From: Peribolospora baueri
Taxonomy: Eukaryota > Basidiomycota > Peribolosporomycetes > Peribolosporales > Peribolosporaceae
NCBI GenBank assembly: GCA_029717555.1
Contig: JAMDHS010000007.1
Location: 186,001 to 250,000 of the forward strand
DNA length: 64,000 nt
Direction of reading: 5' to 3'
Position numbers and translations under genes: made by a program. The number at the start of each line of letters is the position of its first letter. Position 1 is the first letter of the stretch. The notes under the pieces were generated by a model. It saw only the letters and a list, made by a program, of their open reading frames with translations. It searched no databases and had not been told where the DNA came from. Below, piece after piece: positions 22,058-35,000 of this stretch.

Positions 22058-25000
22058 TCAATCGTCGTCCAACACCCATTCCTCCCTACCCTCCTCTCCT
22101 TCCCCCTCGCTCCCCTCCTCGCCCTCTGCTTCCATCCCAGAACCTCCCCCCACGTCATAAGCCGCGCTCATCCTCTCTAACCTCTCCCTCATCTCTTTCA
22201 GCCCGTCTCTGCCCCCCGCCGCGCCCGCCGACTCGCCCGCGCCCGCTACGCCTTCTTCCACGATGCCCCATTCGTGGAGCCTTTCGTGGCCTTCGAGTAC
22301 GGCGGTTAGGAAGCGGAGGTAATGAGTGAGGAGGTGGCTTGTCGTTGGTGTGGTGAGAAACGCGGAAAGAAGGGGCAAGGTGTGTACGGACGTGGTTGAA
22401 GTCGTCGCGGAGCTCGAGTTTGATGAGGACCATGGAGGCTTGACGACCCTTCCGGTGGGGGACACGTCGTGGAGGAATTGAGGATGAGATGAAGGTAGGG
22501 GGTAGGGGAATGGCGTAAACGTCCTATGTTTCAAACGAATAAGAGATAGGGAAGCGGGTCAGCCAGAACTCCAAAGCTAGTAGGTATGCCGAAAAAAGCT
22601 ACTCGCCGTTGAGCCAGCGGCTCTTGGAGAGCTGTCAAATCCTCAAGGATCTCTTCGAGCTCGTGCACCTCAGCATCCTTCAGCGAACGCGCTACTGAAG
22701 ATTCTGCAAACGGCTTGGACTGCCCGAAAGGAGAGAACGGATGCATTAGGGGGAGCGGGGGGAGACATAGGGGATGAGCTCGCGTCTATGAGGAAATTCA
22801 TCCCGATTGAAGATTAGGCTGAATTAAACTGACGTCCAACGAGTGCCCCCTGCCGCTCCCGTCCGCTCCCACCTCCAAAGACAAATCTCTCCATAACCAC
22901 CTTACTGCCTTGTTCGCGTTCCACGAGGCACTTGAAAGGGCACTCGCCTCGGGCAAAGGGAGCGGGAAGCACCCGGCGAGGTGGACAATGCTCGTTTCGC
23001 GTCGCCAGTTGAGGCGTTCGAGCGTGGAGGACAGGTTGTGTGGTGAGTGGCGGAGCCTGTGAGACCGTGGTCAATAGAGACGAGGTGAGAAGAAAAGACG
23101 TGGCGATAAAGTCGTGTGAATCAGGAAGTGGGGTGCCGTCTCTTCGAGAAACACCGCATAGAGTCTCTTACCGGAAAGGTAGCGTTGAAGTCTCAATATG
23201 ACCGGCCAATACGGCTGACGAATGGTAAGGGGAATCGAGCTGCCCACCAGCAGGTTGCAATGCACCAATTTCTTTTAGCTGCTTGAACGAAAAACGACGC
23301 TGACTCAAGCTAGATCCAGGGGCAACTTACCTGCGCGTCGAGGTACCTTGTCCACCCCTTGTTCTCACCGTCCCTAGCCAACCTCGACAAAGGCTGCAAA
23401 GGGACGAAAGCCGTGGAGAGCTGTCCAAGGGTGTCGATCGACAGCGCTTGATTCATCTGGCGCAACCGTTGCAGTTTCTGTGCCGACGACGATGGAAATA
23501 TAAAGCGTTCTAGACGATGAAAAGTCGAGTCGAAAACGGGAATTCAAGATCGAACAAACGCCTTGCTCGCTCACCGGCTCCTCATCCTGTCCTCCCTCAG
23601 TCATCGCCCCGAAACAGAGCACGCTCTTCTTCGGATATTCGTCCCGGAGCTCCTCGAGGTAGGCCGAAGCAAAGCCTCCGAAGGCATCGGATATGTCCGC
23701 AATCGCTTGAAAGCCCTGGGAGTCATTCGAGATGAAAGTACGAGAGCATGAGGATGAAAGTGTCGTAGAGGGCAATGAGGCGTCAATTACTGAGTGGGAC
23801 GAAGTGTACGCACCTCAAGGGCATCGCATTCTTCAGCAAAGAAGCGTAGTCCTTCATCCAAAGATTCTGTTTCCTGTCAGCAAGACGAGCGTACGACGTC
23901 GAATGAATGAGTGTCTGCACCCAACTGTAATGGGGATCTCACGAGGCTGATCGGCTGATCAATTACGAAACCAACCTTCTCAAACTGCTCCCATTCTCTG
24001 TACCCTACCTCCCACCTATCCCACCCCACCAAACCTTCTCCAACCTCCCCACTCCCCATAGGCCCGTAATTTGCGCCACCAGCAGTACCAACGACGTGCA
24101 AGGAGCGAGGGTGGAAGAAGATTCGGGCATAGTCGGACCAGTAGCGGACTGTGGAAGGGGTCAGAGACGGGGTTGGGGCTGCGGATGGGGTTACAGGCGA
24201 GGCAGTGTATTCCATGTCGAGAGAGGCTTGGTACGGGTGAGAGGGGACGGACATTTGTCGGTGCATTTGAGCTGAGCTTCCCCTTGTTGCGTGAATGTCA
24301 TGATGGGCGAAGTTGGCGTACGACCAATATGGACAACAGGGAACGCTCGGTGTGAGACCAGCACGATTCCAGCCAGATTGAAACTCGCTCCCCTTGGGCC
24401 GAACTGAGTCGAGCCAACTACACTCACGCCGCGGTAGCTAAGCTCAGCTCACCATGTCGAGTCTGCGGCCAGTAAACCAGCGCCGTCGCCAGAGCTGAAC
24501 GAGTCGTAGAGCTTGTTGATTCGTCTCAAAGCTCCAAATTGACCTGTGACAGGCGTACCAATAAAGAGAAATTAGCATTGTAAAGAGATCAGATGGAACG
24601 GCTTGGACAGAAAGTAGGAAGTGCTCGTCCTCTTACCTTTAAGGTCGAAGATGAGCGCCCGAGGAGAATAAGTCTCGACATTCTATATTCGTTCAAAGGT
24701 ATTCCGGTAGGAAAGTTAGCTAAATGAAACTCATATGTTACACCATACTCTTCTTGGCCTAGTGCGCCCCATCGGGTCCCCTGATCGCTTCCATCAACGT
24801 TGCCTAGCTCACGTCGACGCCAACGCCAGCCCTCCAAGAGACGTCATGATCTAAGACGGGCTCGGCCTTGTCATTCCCGTATTCGAAGTAGCTTTCCTTA
24901 ATCCGAATACAAATGCACACAAATGAGGAAATGGAAGCAAAGGTAAGCCAGATAGTACAGTAGAGAACATAAAACGAATGACGGTTTCCTTTGCCCTCTT

Positions 25001-25125
25001 CTACCTGGAACGCAGGGTCCCGATAGACTCAAGACGTCGCGCACCTGTGCGTTCCAAAAGTGGGTGCCTATAAAGTTGGAGTAGGTACCAAACTGGAGGT
25101 GGATAATCTCCCGGGTGGGCGGCAT
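22058..25125 (-). CDS. DML1: Dml1/Misato mitochondrial distribution protein
   Basis: Misato-family protein with a tubulin-like fold; in yeast it is needed for mitochondrial DNA inheritance. The start at ATG 25123-25125 gives PTREIIHLQFGTYSNFIGTH, the family N-terminus. Later blocks: ESYFEYGNDKAEPVLDHDVS, VETYSPRALIFDLKG, VRYWSDYARIFFHPRSLHVV, GFQAIADISDAFGGFASAYL, RQMNQALSIDTLGQLSTAFV and SPYHSSAVLAGHIETSTLPF. The last exon begins RTFTPFPYPLPSSHPQFLHD and ends EEWVLDDD at 22058. About eleven exons. One intron (22524-22606) has a GC donor. Exon edges near 22830-23060 and 24400-24480 are uncertain. It shares a 290 bp promoter with WBP1. Confidence 0.88.
22524..22606 (-). other. GC-AG intron in DML1
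   Basis: The donor is CAACG/GCGAGT and the acceptor CATAG/GACG on the minus strand. The join restores the codon CGG and reads AQRTFTPFPYPL. No GT donor nearby keeps the frame. Confidence 0.7.
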
Positions 25126-25415
25126 CTCGCTCGTTCGCTCGTTGCCTACCTCCGTCGGTCGTCGTCGTGTCCTGTCGCATCCTCTCCTTCCTTTTTTCGC
25201 ACAGGCCATCCCTCGTGTATCTCACATTTCCGCACGTGATCGATCGAAGGTCATGGATATAGGCGGCGAACGACGGATATCACGTTCCGCAGCGCGGGGG
25301 AGCCAGAAGAATCACCGGACCGGCCAGCACATGGAGGGGACGGCCGAGACGGCGAGGCGGACGAGATTAGGACCATTCTTTCAACGACGAAGATATTGTG
25401 CGCAAGACGACGACG
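25126..25415. promoter_or_regulatory. shared divergent promoter (DML1 / WBP1)
   Basis: A 290 bp gap between two divergent ATGs. No TATA box is clear. The sequence is GC-rich and has no open frame of note. Confidence 0.5.
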
Positions 25416-27229
25416 ATGCGCCTCTTCACCCTCCTCCTCTCTTGTCTCTTTGCGGCGCTCGCGGCTCAGGCGCGCTCCGCAACGGGGGATAGGGTGCTCG
25501 TCGTTCTCGACAACCTGGCGAACCAGGGCGATTATGGACGGTTTTGGCGATCATTAGAAGGTGGGCGGTTCAGCGAGCTTCCTTCTGCATGCCATCGTCC
25601 TTTGTCGGTAGTAATGTGCTTATTCACTTTGTGTGATGGACTTCTAGACCGTGGCTACGAGCTCACCTTCAGAGAGTCCAAGGATATCAAGCCCACCTTC
25701 ACTGCCTTCGGCGAGAAACAATTCGACCATCTCATCTTGTTCTCTCCTGCCACCAAGGGTGAGCGAGCAGGCTGGCGGTAGATCTGATATTCCAGAGAGC
25801 TTACAGCATATGTGTACTTTGTCCGCCTTCACCCCATTCCATAGCCTTCCCTGCCGATCTTAACCCCCAATCCCTAGTCTCCTACCTCAAGTCCAACGCC
25901 AACGTCCTTATAGGCCTCAACTCGATGGTCTCCGAGGCCTTCCGAGACTTTGCACGCGAGTTTACGCTCGACTTTGAAGACCGCGGAACGGGTTTGGTGG
26001 ATCACTTTTTGTACGACCAGGTTCTCGATGAGGGAAGGGGCAACCATACCGCGGTCGCCGTTCCGCTCGCGCACGCGCTGGACAGCAAGGTTGGCGAACA
26101 GGTCATCTCGGCGTCTACACGCGAGCAAGAGGCCCCACTTCTCTTCCGAGGCATTGCCCATCGTCTCCCTCTCGCTCCGCTTGCCTTCCCCGTCCTCCGC
26201 GCACCTTCCACGAGCTACAGCAGCGAAGTTGGGGAGAACGGCTCAAAGGCCGAGCCGCTCTCCGAGCAGGCTGAGTTTTTGGCTGGCAAGGAGGCTGGGT
26301 TGGTCAGTGCTTTCCAGACCACCAATAATGCGAGGGTCGTGTTTAGTGGAAGTACGGAGATGTTCCAAGATCGATTTGCGGGTGAAGTGAAGGGTAGCGA
26401 CGGCAAGAAGTGCGTTGTCTTTCCGTCGTGCTCTTGCGTACTGCCTCACTGAACATCAACCACTATCTGACTGAGTTTTTTTCTTCATCTTTGGTCACAT
26501 TTGCATGGTTATTGCAGATATTCCCGCTCCGCCAATGCGGCATTTGTGGATGACCTGGCAAAATGGACATTCCAAGAGAACGGTGTGCTTAGGGTCGTCG
26601 GCACTGAGCACCATCTCGAGAACGAGACGCAGGCGAGGGACATGTACCGCATCAAGGACAATATTGTGAGTCTTCGTTTTCGTCCTGCCTTTGCAGCGTC
26701 CGTTCCGTACTTTCTATGTGTTGGATACTGTGAAAGAGCACGACGCCTTACGACGTGCTTTCTGCGATGGATTCCACTGCAGACGTACGCAATCGACATC
26801 TCCGAATACGACCCCATGACTTCTTCGTGGAAGGCTTACGTTCCTCGGTCTGAGTCGGAGCACCCTCAACTATCTTTCACGATGCTCGACCCCCACATCC
26901 GCCGCACTCTTTCCCCCTCCCCGCACCCTTCCCAGCCCCTCAACGTTACTCGCTTCTCCACCACTTTCACCGCCCCCGACCGTCACGGAGTCTTCACCTT
27001 CCGCATCCTCCACCGCCGCCCAGGCTGGAGATACGTGGAAGCGAAAGACACCGTGTCGGTGAGGCCTTTCAACCACAACGAGTTCGACAGGTTCATCCCC
27101 GCCGCCTGGCCTTACTACGTCGGCGCCATGTCCACGTCGATTGGCTTCCTAGTGTTCTGCGTACTTTGGGTATTAGCGAGCGAGCCGGCGGAGCATAAAG
27201 GGAAGAGGAAGGGGAAGAAGGCTGAGTGA
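25416..27229 (+). CDS. WBP1: oligosaccharyltransferase subunit WBP1/OST48
   Basis: An ER membrane subunit of the complex that transfers glycans to asparagines. The ATG at 25416 starts a signal peptide (MRLFTLLLSCLFAALAAQAR), followed by VLVVLDNLANQGDYGRFWRS and RGYELTFRESKDIKPTFTAF. The largest exon carries LIGLNSMVSEAFRDFAREF, VLRAPSTSYSSE and ARVVFSGSTEMFQDRFAGEV. The later part includes FTFRILHRRPGWRYVEAKDT. A single membrane segment near the end (YYVGAMSTSIGFLVFCVLWVL) is followed by a short lysine-rich cytosolic tail, KGKRKGKKAE, as in OST48. Six exons; the length near 440 residues fits the family. It converges with EMC1, another ER membrane protein. Confidence 0.93.
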
Positions 27230-27767
27230 TGAGAACGAGTCGGCTGGTTGGTTGGTCGAGAGGTTGGCGGAGAGCGAATCCAGTCGGGACGGACGTGCTA
27301 GCGCCTGCGGGCGCGTTCGTTTGGACGAGATCCAAGCGACTCGTCACGATATCAATACATTCGCTTCCTGCCAATGGACGTTCCAATGTTCAATGCTCAA
27401 TTTTTATCGTCCTTTCGTCTTCGTTCCAAGCAATGCACGCTCTGCGAAACTTGTCTCTAAACAATCGTCAATGCCCGACGTGAGCAGGCGGCGTGTGCGA
27501 GCACAGCGATCCACCGAGGCAGGGAAGGGCACTGCAGTGGTTCGTCTCTAAGAAAAACTATGCAGACAGACAGACAAGCGGGCGAACAGCGAACACGACA
27601 AGTCATTTTGCAAGTTGATTGATATGTACACTTCCCTTAGCTACCGGTAGAAGGGGGCTCGAGAACGATGGTCGATGGAGACTAATGTGAGATCGATTAG
27701 GATGTGCAAGAGTCCGAAGTATGGATCGACAGCGTCGAGTCGCGGGTCTACAAGTGTAAAGGGTCTT
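27230..27767. other. convergent intergenic region
   Basis: About 540 bp between the WBP1 and EMC1 3' ends. No gene seen; it holds a short GACAGACAGACA run near 27564 and moderately AT-rich stretches consistent with UTRs. Confidence 0.55.
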
Positions 27768-30700
27768 CTAGCCCCATCGGGCGTTCAGCTTTTTGATCCG
27801 AACCTGTGAGGCGACGGGCAAGGAAAGGGGGAAAGCGGCATAAGAAACGATGGGCATAAACTTTGCTCACGACAACACAGTTTTGAAAGCGCGAAAAACT
27901 CACCATGGGGGAAGTGATGAAAATCGCAGCGGACAATCCAGCGATGGTGAGCAGAAGCTGGACCTTATTGAAACTCTCGGAAAGCAGGTCGAATGTCTTG
28001 CTAGGGGTGACGCGCGTGTAGAACAAGTCGAGACCGTGGGCCAGGACCAAGGAGGTGCTCTCTAGTAAGGTGGGGCAGGTGACTATATCCACTACTCGTG
28101 CGACGTAGTAGTCGTGTGAGATAATCCACTGCGGCTCAGGCGGGATGAGCGGGGCGTAAGCGAAGAGTCCTTCTTCGGCCTCTTGTGCCGTGGGCTTTCT
28201 ATGCGGCCGCCGAGGATCGAGGAAGCGGCGCGGCACCATGAACAGCTGATCCCGGTCCGTCGCGGCTATAAGTGACTTGACAGTGATGCCATGCTTCGTC
28301 GTTGTAGTCGCAAGGGCGCGCACGCCAAAGGGAAAGAGATAGGTTTGAACCAGAGCCTCCGGATTGGCGTTGGAGGGAGAGAAGGACGAGAAGTTGTCGC
28401 TGAGGAAGGCAGAGGGGCAGGAAACGAAAAGGGCGATGACGCATCGGGATCTTCCGTCAGCCTCGAATCCATACGGGACCGCCCTTCTCAAGAAAAGTCT
28501 CACCTCTTGATCCTGACATCGCTCTTCAAGCTTTCATAAAACTCGACTGTAACCGCTTTCGCTCCTTTGGCATCCATACCGCTCCCGCTTTCGCTCTCGA
28601 AAACGTAGACCAGCCAGTTGTCCGTAAAGGCGGCCACCAAGCCCTTCCCTGCGTCAACGTTCTCGTGCTCGACGGACCAGAGCACGCTCCCTTTGACGGT
28701 GTCGACAAGGTACACCTTTCCGAGCATTCTCGCAGGATTGACCGTTGTGACCACCGCCGCGTGCGGGTTGAGGTACTTGTACAGCGTGGAGCGGTCGCCT
28801 AGCACTCTGCCTACCGAGGCAACCGTCTCGGATTTTTGATGCACGACACGGTGGATCTTCTCACCAGTGGCAAGGGGAAGTTCCCATGTCGGCACGACCG
28901 AAACGTCAGATTTGTGAGCAGCTGAGGCGGAGCCAGCGATAGTGAAGCCAGTAAGCTTTGCGTTGCCCTCTGGGCCTCCAGGATGGGTGTCGAAGAAGAA
29001 GAAACGAGGGGCGAGCTCCGCGAAAGAGTTTCGCGCCGGGTCGGTCGAGGGGTATAGGTGAACCTTGTTTCGCGGACAGAAAAGAAAGAGAAAGACTTGA
29101 TGTAAGTGACAAAGGTCGATTGACCTGCACGAAATTAATGCTAAGATTCTCTATCCGGATGCGCAACTCACCTTCAGCTGCTCGTCTACACAAGCAACTA
29201 CCGTAACACGGCTAGAGGGATCTTCAGCTTGCACAAAGAACGCGCTCCTAGCGGGACCATCAAAAAGCTTGACGCCTTTGGCCGTGTCAGGACTGGGCTC
29301 CCCAGTAAGAGCGTTTACCTCGTACGCCTTGGTGACGACGTTACCCGATCCATCCGTGAGTTCAGCAATGGCGACGACGAGGGGGGGCAATCCTGCGGAG
29401 GCGGTCCTGCTGACGCCGAGATATTTGAACACGATGCCTTTCTCCGCCTCGCTTCCTTTTCCATAAGGCGCGAGCGTGCGGTCCCACACCGTCCTGCCCC
29501 TCCCTGCACTGTCGATAGCGAAGACCCTGCCTGCGGCCGTAGCGGCGATGAAAAGCTTTCGGAAACCAAATGTGTCTCGCCAGAGGCTCCCGTCTGCTAC
29601 CGAGGCGGATTCATCGACGTCGGAAGGAGTCTGGCCACTGAGATCGTCTGAAGAGGTAGCGTAGGTGCCGGTGGCGAAACGACGGGTGAAACGGACAAGG
29701 AAAGAGGGGAGATCACGCAGTTCGACGACGTGCCTCGCCAGGCGGGCAACGAGGCCCTCCGGCTCGTCCAGGCTCCTCAAGCCCGAGACCTTGAGCTCTG
29801 GCAGATCGAGAACAGCGAGCTTAGTGATGTCCGACAACCCCTCCTCGCGCGTCCAGTGGTTCTGCGTATCATGCCAGAAGGAGACCGCACCGGAAGAAGA
29901 GGTCAGGGTGGCACGGGCTACAAGCTGGAACTCGCCCACACGAGCCACTTCGAGCGTCGCGTGCTCGATCACCCCAGAGATAGCGGGATAGTAGGGGAAG
30001 GCATAGCCTGATACCATGCCTGTGCCGATATCGGTCTCGCACCAAAGGACGTGTACGTTGGCAAGCTGGAAGCGGAAGAAGACAGAAGGTTGGGATTATC
30101 GGTTTCATTCGGTAAATAGACCGCAGTAGCACATGTGATCGCTGCTCACGTTCATACTTTCGCCTTGGAAGATACGTCCGATGTAAGGACGGCCTTGCTT
30201 GTCGTACACGCCGGAGTAGATCTCATCATAGGTCTGAGAGCAGACACCAGAAAGAACGACAATTTTGGTCAGATCTCCACCAACATCTCCACCAACCCGT
30301 CGAATTGGCTCTAAGAGAACTCACCTCATCATCGAAAACCCAGAACGAATCCAGCTTTGTCTGCCCTTTCGCAGATCCACCGGCCCTCAAAACCTCGGCC
30401 TGACCGTCCTTCCTCTTAGCGACGAAGAAGCCAGCTTGACCTATTCTTGGGTCAACGAGCTCAGTGAAAGCGCTGGTCTTGGGTCCGATGCTCTCCACCT
30501 TTGAACCGCTCTCGACGCCCACGGCCTTCACCTTGCCCTTTTCGAGCCACGCTACGCGAGCGAGCGAAGCATCCGTGTTGGAAAGGACAACTACGTCCTT
30601 GAGAGAGACGATGGAGGAGGCGACCTCGGACGTGGACAGCAGGGCGCCTGTCTTAGCGTCTAGCTTTGCGATCGAGAGGGTGTGAGAGGCAAAGGATTTT

Positions 30701-31758
30701 GTGAGAAGCACTAGGTAGACTGACGTGCTGGTCGGGAACACTTCGAGGGCAAGGCGAGAGGCGCTGGAGGGTAAGGCGTGTGGGTGGGCAGGAAAAGATT
30801 CAGAGACGAAGCTGGTCAGAGAGTTGATCAAGGACCGGGGCGTGCAGAACGTCTCAATACAGACAAGAAAGGAACTCACGTCGCATCCTCTGCATTCCAG
30901 CTCCAAAGGACCTTTCCACTAGCTGCCTCCAACCTCCTGATCGTGCCTCCGTTGGCAAGGGTGAGGACGTCGTCGGAGGTGCCGTTAGGGAAGAATGCGG
31001 CGCCTGCGCCCGTGTAGTCTAGGTCCGGAAGAACGCCGTCTTGAATAGGCTGGTGGTGCTGCGCCTCCCATATGACGTATCCCGTCTGACCCTCATAAAG
31101 ACGAGCAATAGCGCCTCCGGAGCCAGAGAGGGAGAGGACGACTGGGAAGAACAAGGTGAAAAGTAGCGAAATTACACCGTCCGTCGGTTGCACGACCGCG
31201 AAAATATCGAAAAGCTCGACCATAATATCAGGATAGCTCACCATCTCCATAGGGATAGATCCCCAATACAGGCTCTGATTCTGAAAGGACTTGTCTCCAA
31301 ACTGAACAGAGCGTCGGCGCACCAGTAGCGACCATCGGCGTGAGCGTTTCTGCCTTGCACCGGACTGGCGCAATGCGACTTCGATCACGAGTTCAGCTGC
31401 TACACAGAGGCAACTCCCACCTCAACTCACCAATATCGCCATTCCTTGGATTCAACGCCGCGACAACATTCTTCTCTGTAGCGGTGAAAATGGCAGTGCT
31501 GGCCTTGGCGCTCCTGGGTTTCGCGTTGCTGAGGATGCGGTGAAAGCGGGGAGAGGCGTAATGGCCTAATTGCACGAGGGGTTTTCCGATGAAAGAGCGG
31601 TGCCAGTCCACGATGCCCGCCTCATCCTTGTGCAATGCGGAGGCCGGGAGGACGAGATCGGTGAAGAGAAAGGAAAGAAGGAAGAGGAGGCAGAAGAGAG
31701 CAGACGCGGCCGCGGGTTGGCGTGTACTGCGCGTGGACGTCCGGCGGGCAGCTGCCAT
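27768..31758 (-). CDS. EMC1: ER membrane protein complex subunit 1
   Basis: EMC1 is the large lumenal scaffold of the EMC insertase. Read from ATG 31756-31758. A signal peptide (FCLLFLLSFLFTDLVLPASA) is followed by KDEAGIVDWHRSFIGKPLVQ, the characteristic opening of mature EMC1. Exons between 31390 and 29150 give beta-propeller (PQQ-like) repeats, such as NGGTIRRLEAASGKVLWSWN and VFAIDSAGRGRTVWDRTLAP. The C-terminal domain (DUF1620) is seen in LPLATGEKIHRVVHQKSETV, YLNPHAAVVTTVNPARMLGK and WIISHDYYVARVVDIVTCPT. A single membrane segment (LLLTIAGLSAAIFITSPM) precedes the last small exon, which reads VRIKKLNARWG and ends at TAG 27768-27770. That basic end is typical of EMC1. About ten exons. 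Confidence 0.92.
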
Positions 31759-32081
31759 TGCGGGCGGAGCTGCAAAGGGGGAGCGCAGACGATGCTCCGA
31801 GAAGAAAAGCAACGATGAGAGGAGACACGATAGGGAGCTCGAACGGGACCCGGACAGGTCTGCTCGCTGACCGCATACGTATGAGGAGGCGGATGGAGTG
31901 GTCTTCCGGTCGTCACGTGCCCGCTGCGGGGCAAAGTGACCGGCATGCAAGTTCCGAAGGTTGACGTCGGATCTCATCCCTCATCTCGTCTCATCTGCGT
32001 CCTCGAACAGCACGTTCGCGTCCCTCCTTGTCTCGGCATCCTCTTCCGTCTCCCCCACAGCATACACCTCATCCAACACCA
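31759..32081. promoter_or_regulatory. shared divergent promoter (EMC1 / SYP1) with E-box
   Basis: A 323 bp gap between divergent ATGs. GTCACGTG at 31912-31919 contains the E-box CACGTG, the site class bound by Cbf1-like bHLH factors. No TATA box is clear. Confidence 0.5.
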
Positions 32082-35000
32082 ATGTCCCAGTCTGGCGGCG
32101 TCAGTGCGGGAGGGCGAGCAGGAGCACCCGGGGCGCCGGCGCCAGGCCCCCAGACACGTGGGCTTTATGCTTCTGCTTATTCCGATGCTTTCGTGGTGAG
32201 CGTCGTCTGCCTTCGTCGGAGCTGACATCGGAAGGAGCCAAGGAAAGGGGGAAGGAAGCAAGGCGACTGATCTCGATTGAGCCTCTCGTTCATTTTTTCA
32301 GCGCGGACGACCAAAGGACTCGCTGGCGATCGTGCAGACGAGGATGAAGCAGGCCCGGACGCTGAATGATGAGCTGTGAGTAGACCTGACTCAGTCGATG
32401 CACACATTTCTGGATTACATGTTCACCGGGCACGTTTGCTTGCAGGGCCGACTACTTTGCCGAGCGTGCCGCCCTAGAAGACGCGTACATACGAGCATTG
32501 CAAAAGATGCAGCGACGTCCAGGCCTCTCTGACCCTCGCGCTATGGGTCCCGGATTTGCTCCCATATGGGAACGCCTTGCAGCCGAGCTGGGAGAAGTAA
32601 CTAGTATACACGCCGAGCTGGAGAAGCGGATCAAGACCGAGTGCGAGGAGGGCCTGAGGGTCGCTCCCAATCTCGGAGAGTGGAGTCGGCTCAAAGGCGT
32701 GAGTTTGCGACCCGTTGGCGTCTGGGGCTTCTGCGAGAACTTTTCCTGAAGGTTTGGTTTCACCTCCGTGGCTCTGTCTACAGTACGATGCAGATATCCT
32801 GACTTCGCTCAAGGAGATCGACTCGCTAGAAGCTAAGCTCTCCAAGGTGTGTCCTTGCTCGTCACTGAAGACTTTTATATCTCTTGCCCTATTCAGTGGT
32901 TCTGTCCCTTCGCTTATTCGTGGTTATCTACCTTGACAGGACCGCCGAAAGGCAGACACAGCTTCCGCTAAAAAGGCCTCCGAGGCGCAGTCGAAAGCCG
33001 CGTCGACCGCTCAGGCCCTTGACGCGGCCATTTCGCACTGGCACACCGAAGCACCTTTCTTGTTCGATGCGTATCAAAAGGCCGACTCGGATCGGTTGGA
33101 GGCAATCAGAGAGGCGGTGACCAATTTTGAGACGGCTCAGAATGATTTTGCCCAGCGACGCATGGCTGTCTCGGAGCAGACCATGCAAGCCGTACTCAGC
33201 TGGGAGCCTCAGACGGACATGCAGGAGTGGGTTCTCCGCCACGCCACCGTCGCTCAAGGCGCTGGCATGCCCAGCGTGCCGAGCCAGCGGAGAATGCAAG
33301 AGTTTGGTGCTGGCCCTACGGCCGCTAGCCCGACGCCGCCACCCGATGCGGCCGGGTCATCGGGCCATCCTCCCCCCAGCCGTGGTGGCATGGGCCCCCC
33401 CACTTCGCGACCGACCCCTCAACGCAAGTACTCGACCCGGCGGCAGAACGGTGACATGAGCAGCACTGTAGGTGCCTCGTCGTCGTCCATTCACTCCGAA
33501 GACATGCCTCGTAGGCCCGGTTCGACACTCAAGTCGGCCATTACTCGCTTCGGCCGGGGACGTTCCGGGAGCCGAGCGCAAGACATGAATACCGTGTACG
33601 GCGCGCTTCCTGATGATGACAGAATGCGCAGCCGGGACCGGGTCGGTGGAGAGGAGACAAACGGATTTGGGGAAGAAGTTTACACGACAGATGCCCCCTT
33701 GCCGGCCGTACCGGCACCGGTCAGGGCATTGAGCAATGTTAGCGCTCCGAACCCGTTGGTCACTGCGGCGGCGTCGAACGGCTCGTACGCCGCGACTCTG
33801 CCCCAGCAGCAGCAGCAGCAGCATCATTTCGCGGCGCCTCTCGTCGACGCAGAGGGCTACTCCATTCCCCCGCCTGATCGCAAGCCGTGGGAGGTCGGTG
33901 GTGCAGGAGGCGCGGCGGCGTTGGCTGAGGAAGACGAGGAGGCAGGCACGGGTTCGGACTCTCACTCGGCCATGGGGAACAAGGTCAACATGGCGATCCA
34001 GCAAGCGCCGATCAGCGAGTCGGAGGAGCAGCGCAAGGCGGCGCTGCAGCGCGTCCAGAGCACCTTGTTATCTGCTCGTCCCCCATCTTCAGGGCCGACG
34101 AGGAGATCGACGACGAGCCGGCGCGACCGTCGGGACGTGCGGGCGACGATGTTTAACCCGATTCCGGACAACGTGCCGATCACGTCGGCTCTGGGCATGC
34201 AGGAGAACCAGAAGACTGCGTTGCCCACTTCATCGTCGCCTATCCCGACGTCGACGAGTCGACAAATTCCGCCTTCGCCGTCGTACAACACAAGCGTGAT
34301 CAGCGAGCGGGCGCAGAGCATGCTGTCCACCATCTCGGGCACGAACCCATTCGAAGTGCCTCAGGCAATCCAGCCGGGTCTGCGAGCGTCGATCACGGAG
34401 TCGGTCAACGTGCTGTTCAAAGGGAGCGATGTGCAGAAGGTTCTTGTGGTGGGGGAAGTGAGCGTGTCGCTCCGAGATATCGAGGACACCACCCGTCCTC
34501 TCCATCTGCGCGTGGATCGCTTCGAGCAGTTCGAGAAGGCGGCGCCGAACCCGCAATTCCTGTCGCCCTTGGCTGGCCTTCCAGGCGAGTACAGGCTCGA
34601 CGTCGCGGCTTTGCACGCCTTAGGGGGTCCAGTGGGCGCGGGAGGACAGGCGGTCGTGCTCAAGTACCAGCTGCACGTGGACGAGAGGCATCGAGACGAG
34701 TTTGTTCCGATCAAGTTGCACGCCCAGTGGAGGTGCGAGTCGGTGCAGACGTCGTTCTTGCTCACCTATCAGGCCAACCCGGGGTCGACACTCGCCGAGG
34801 CGGTGGTGGCCGACTCTTCCGGCGGTGGTGGCAGTGAGACGAGCGGGACAGCGGTGGTGAAGGACCTCTCCTTCCTCGTTCCCGTCGCGCCTTCCAACGT
34901 CTCCAACGTGTTGTCCAAGCCTAACGGGATCTGGTCAGCGGAGAAGAAACGGATGCTGTGGAAGATCCCGGACTCGGTCTCATTTTCTTCTGCCTCGGAC

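Noticed and set aside
33805-33822. CAG repeat as a possible unstable microsatellite
   Set aside because: Six CAG codons in the disordered centre of SYP1 are ordinary for fungal proteins.
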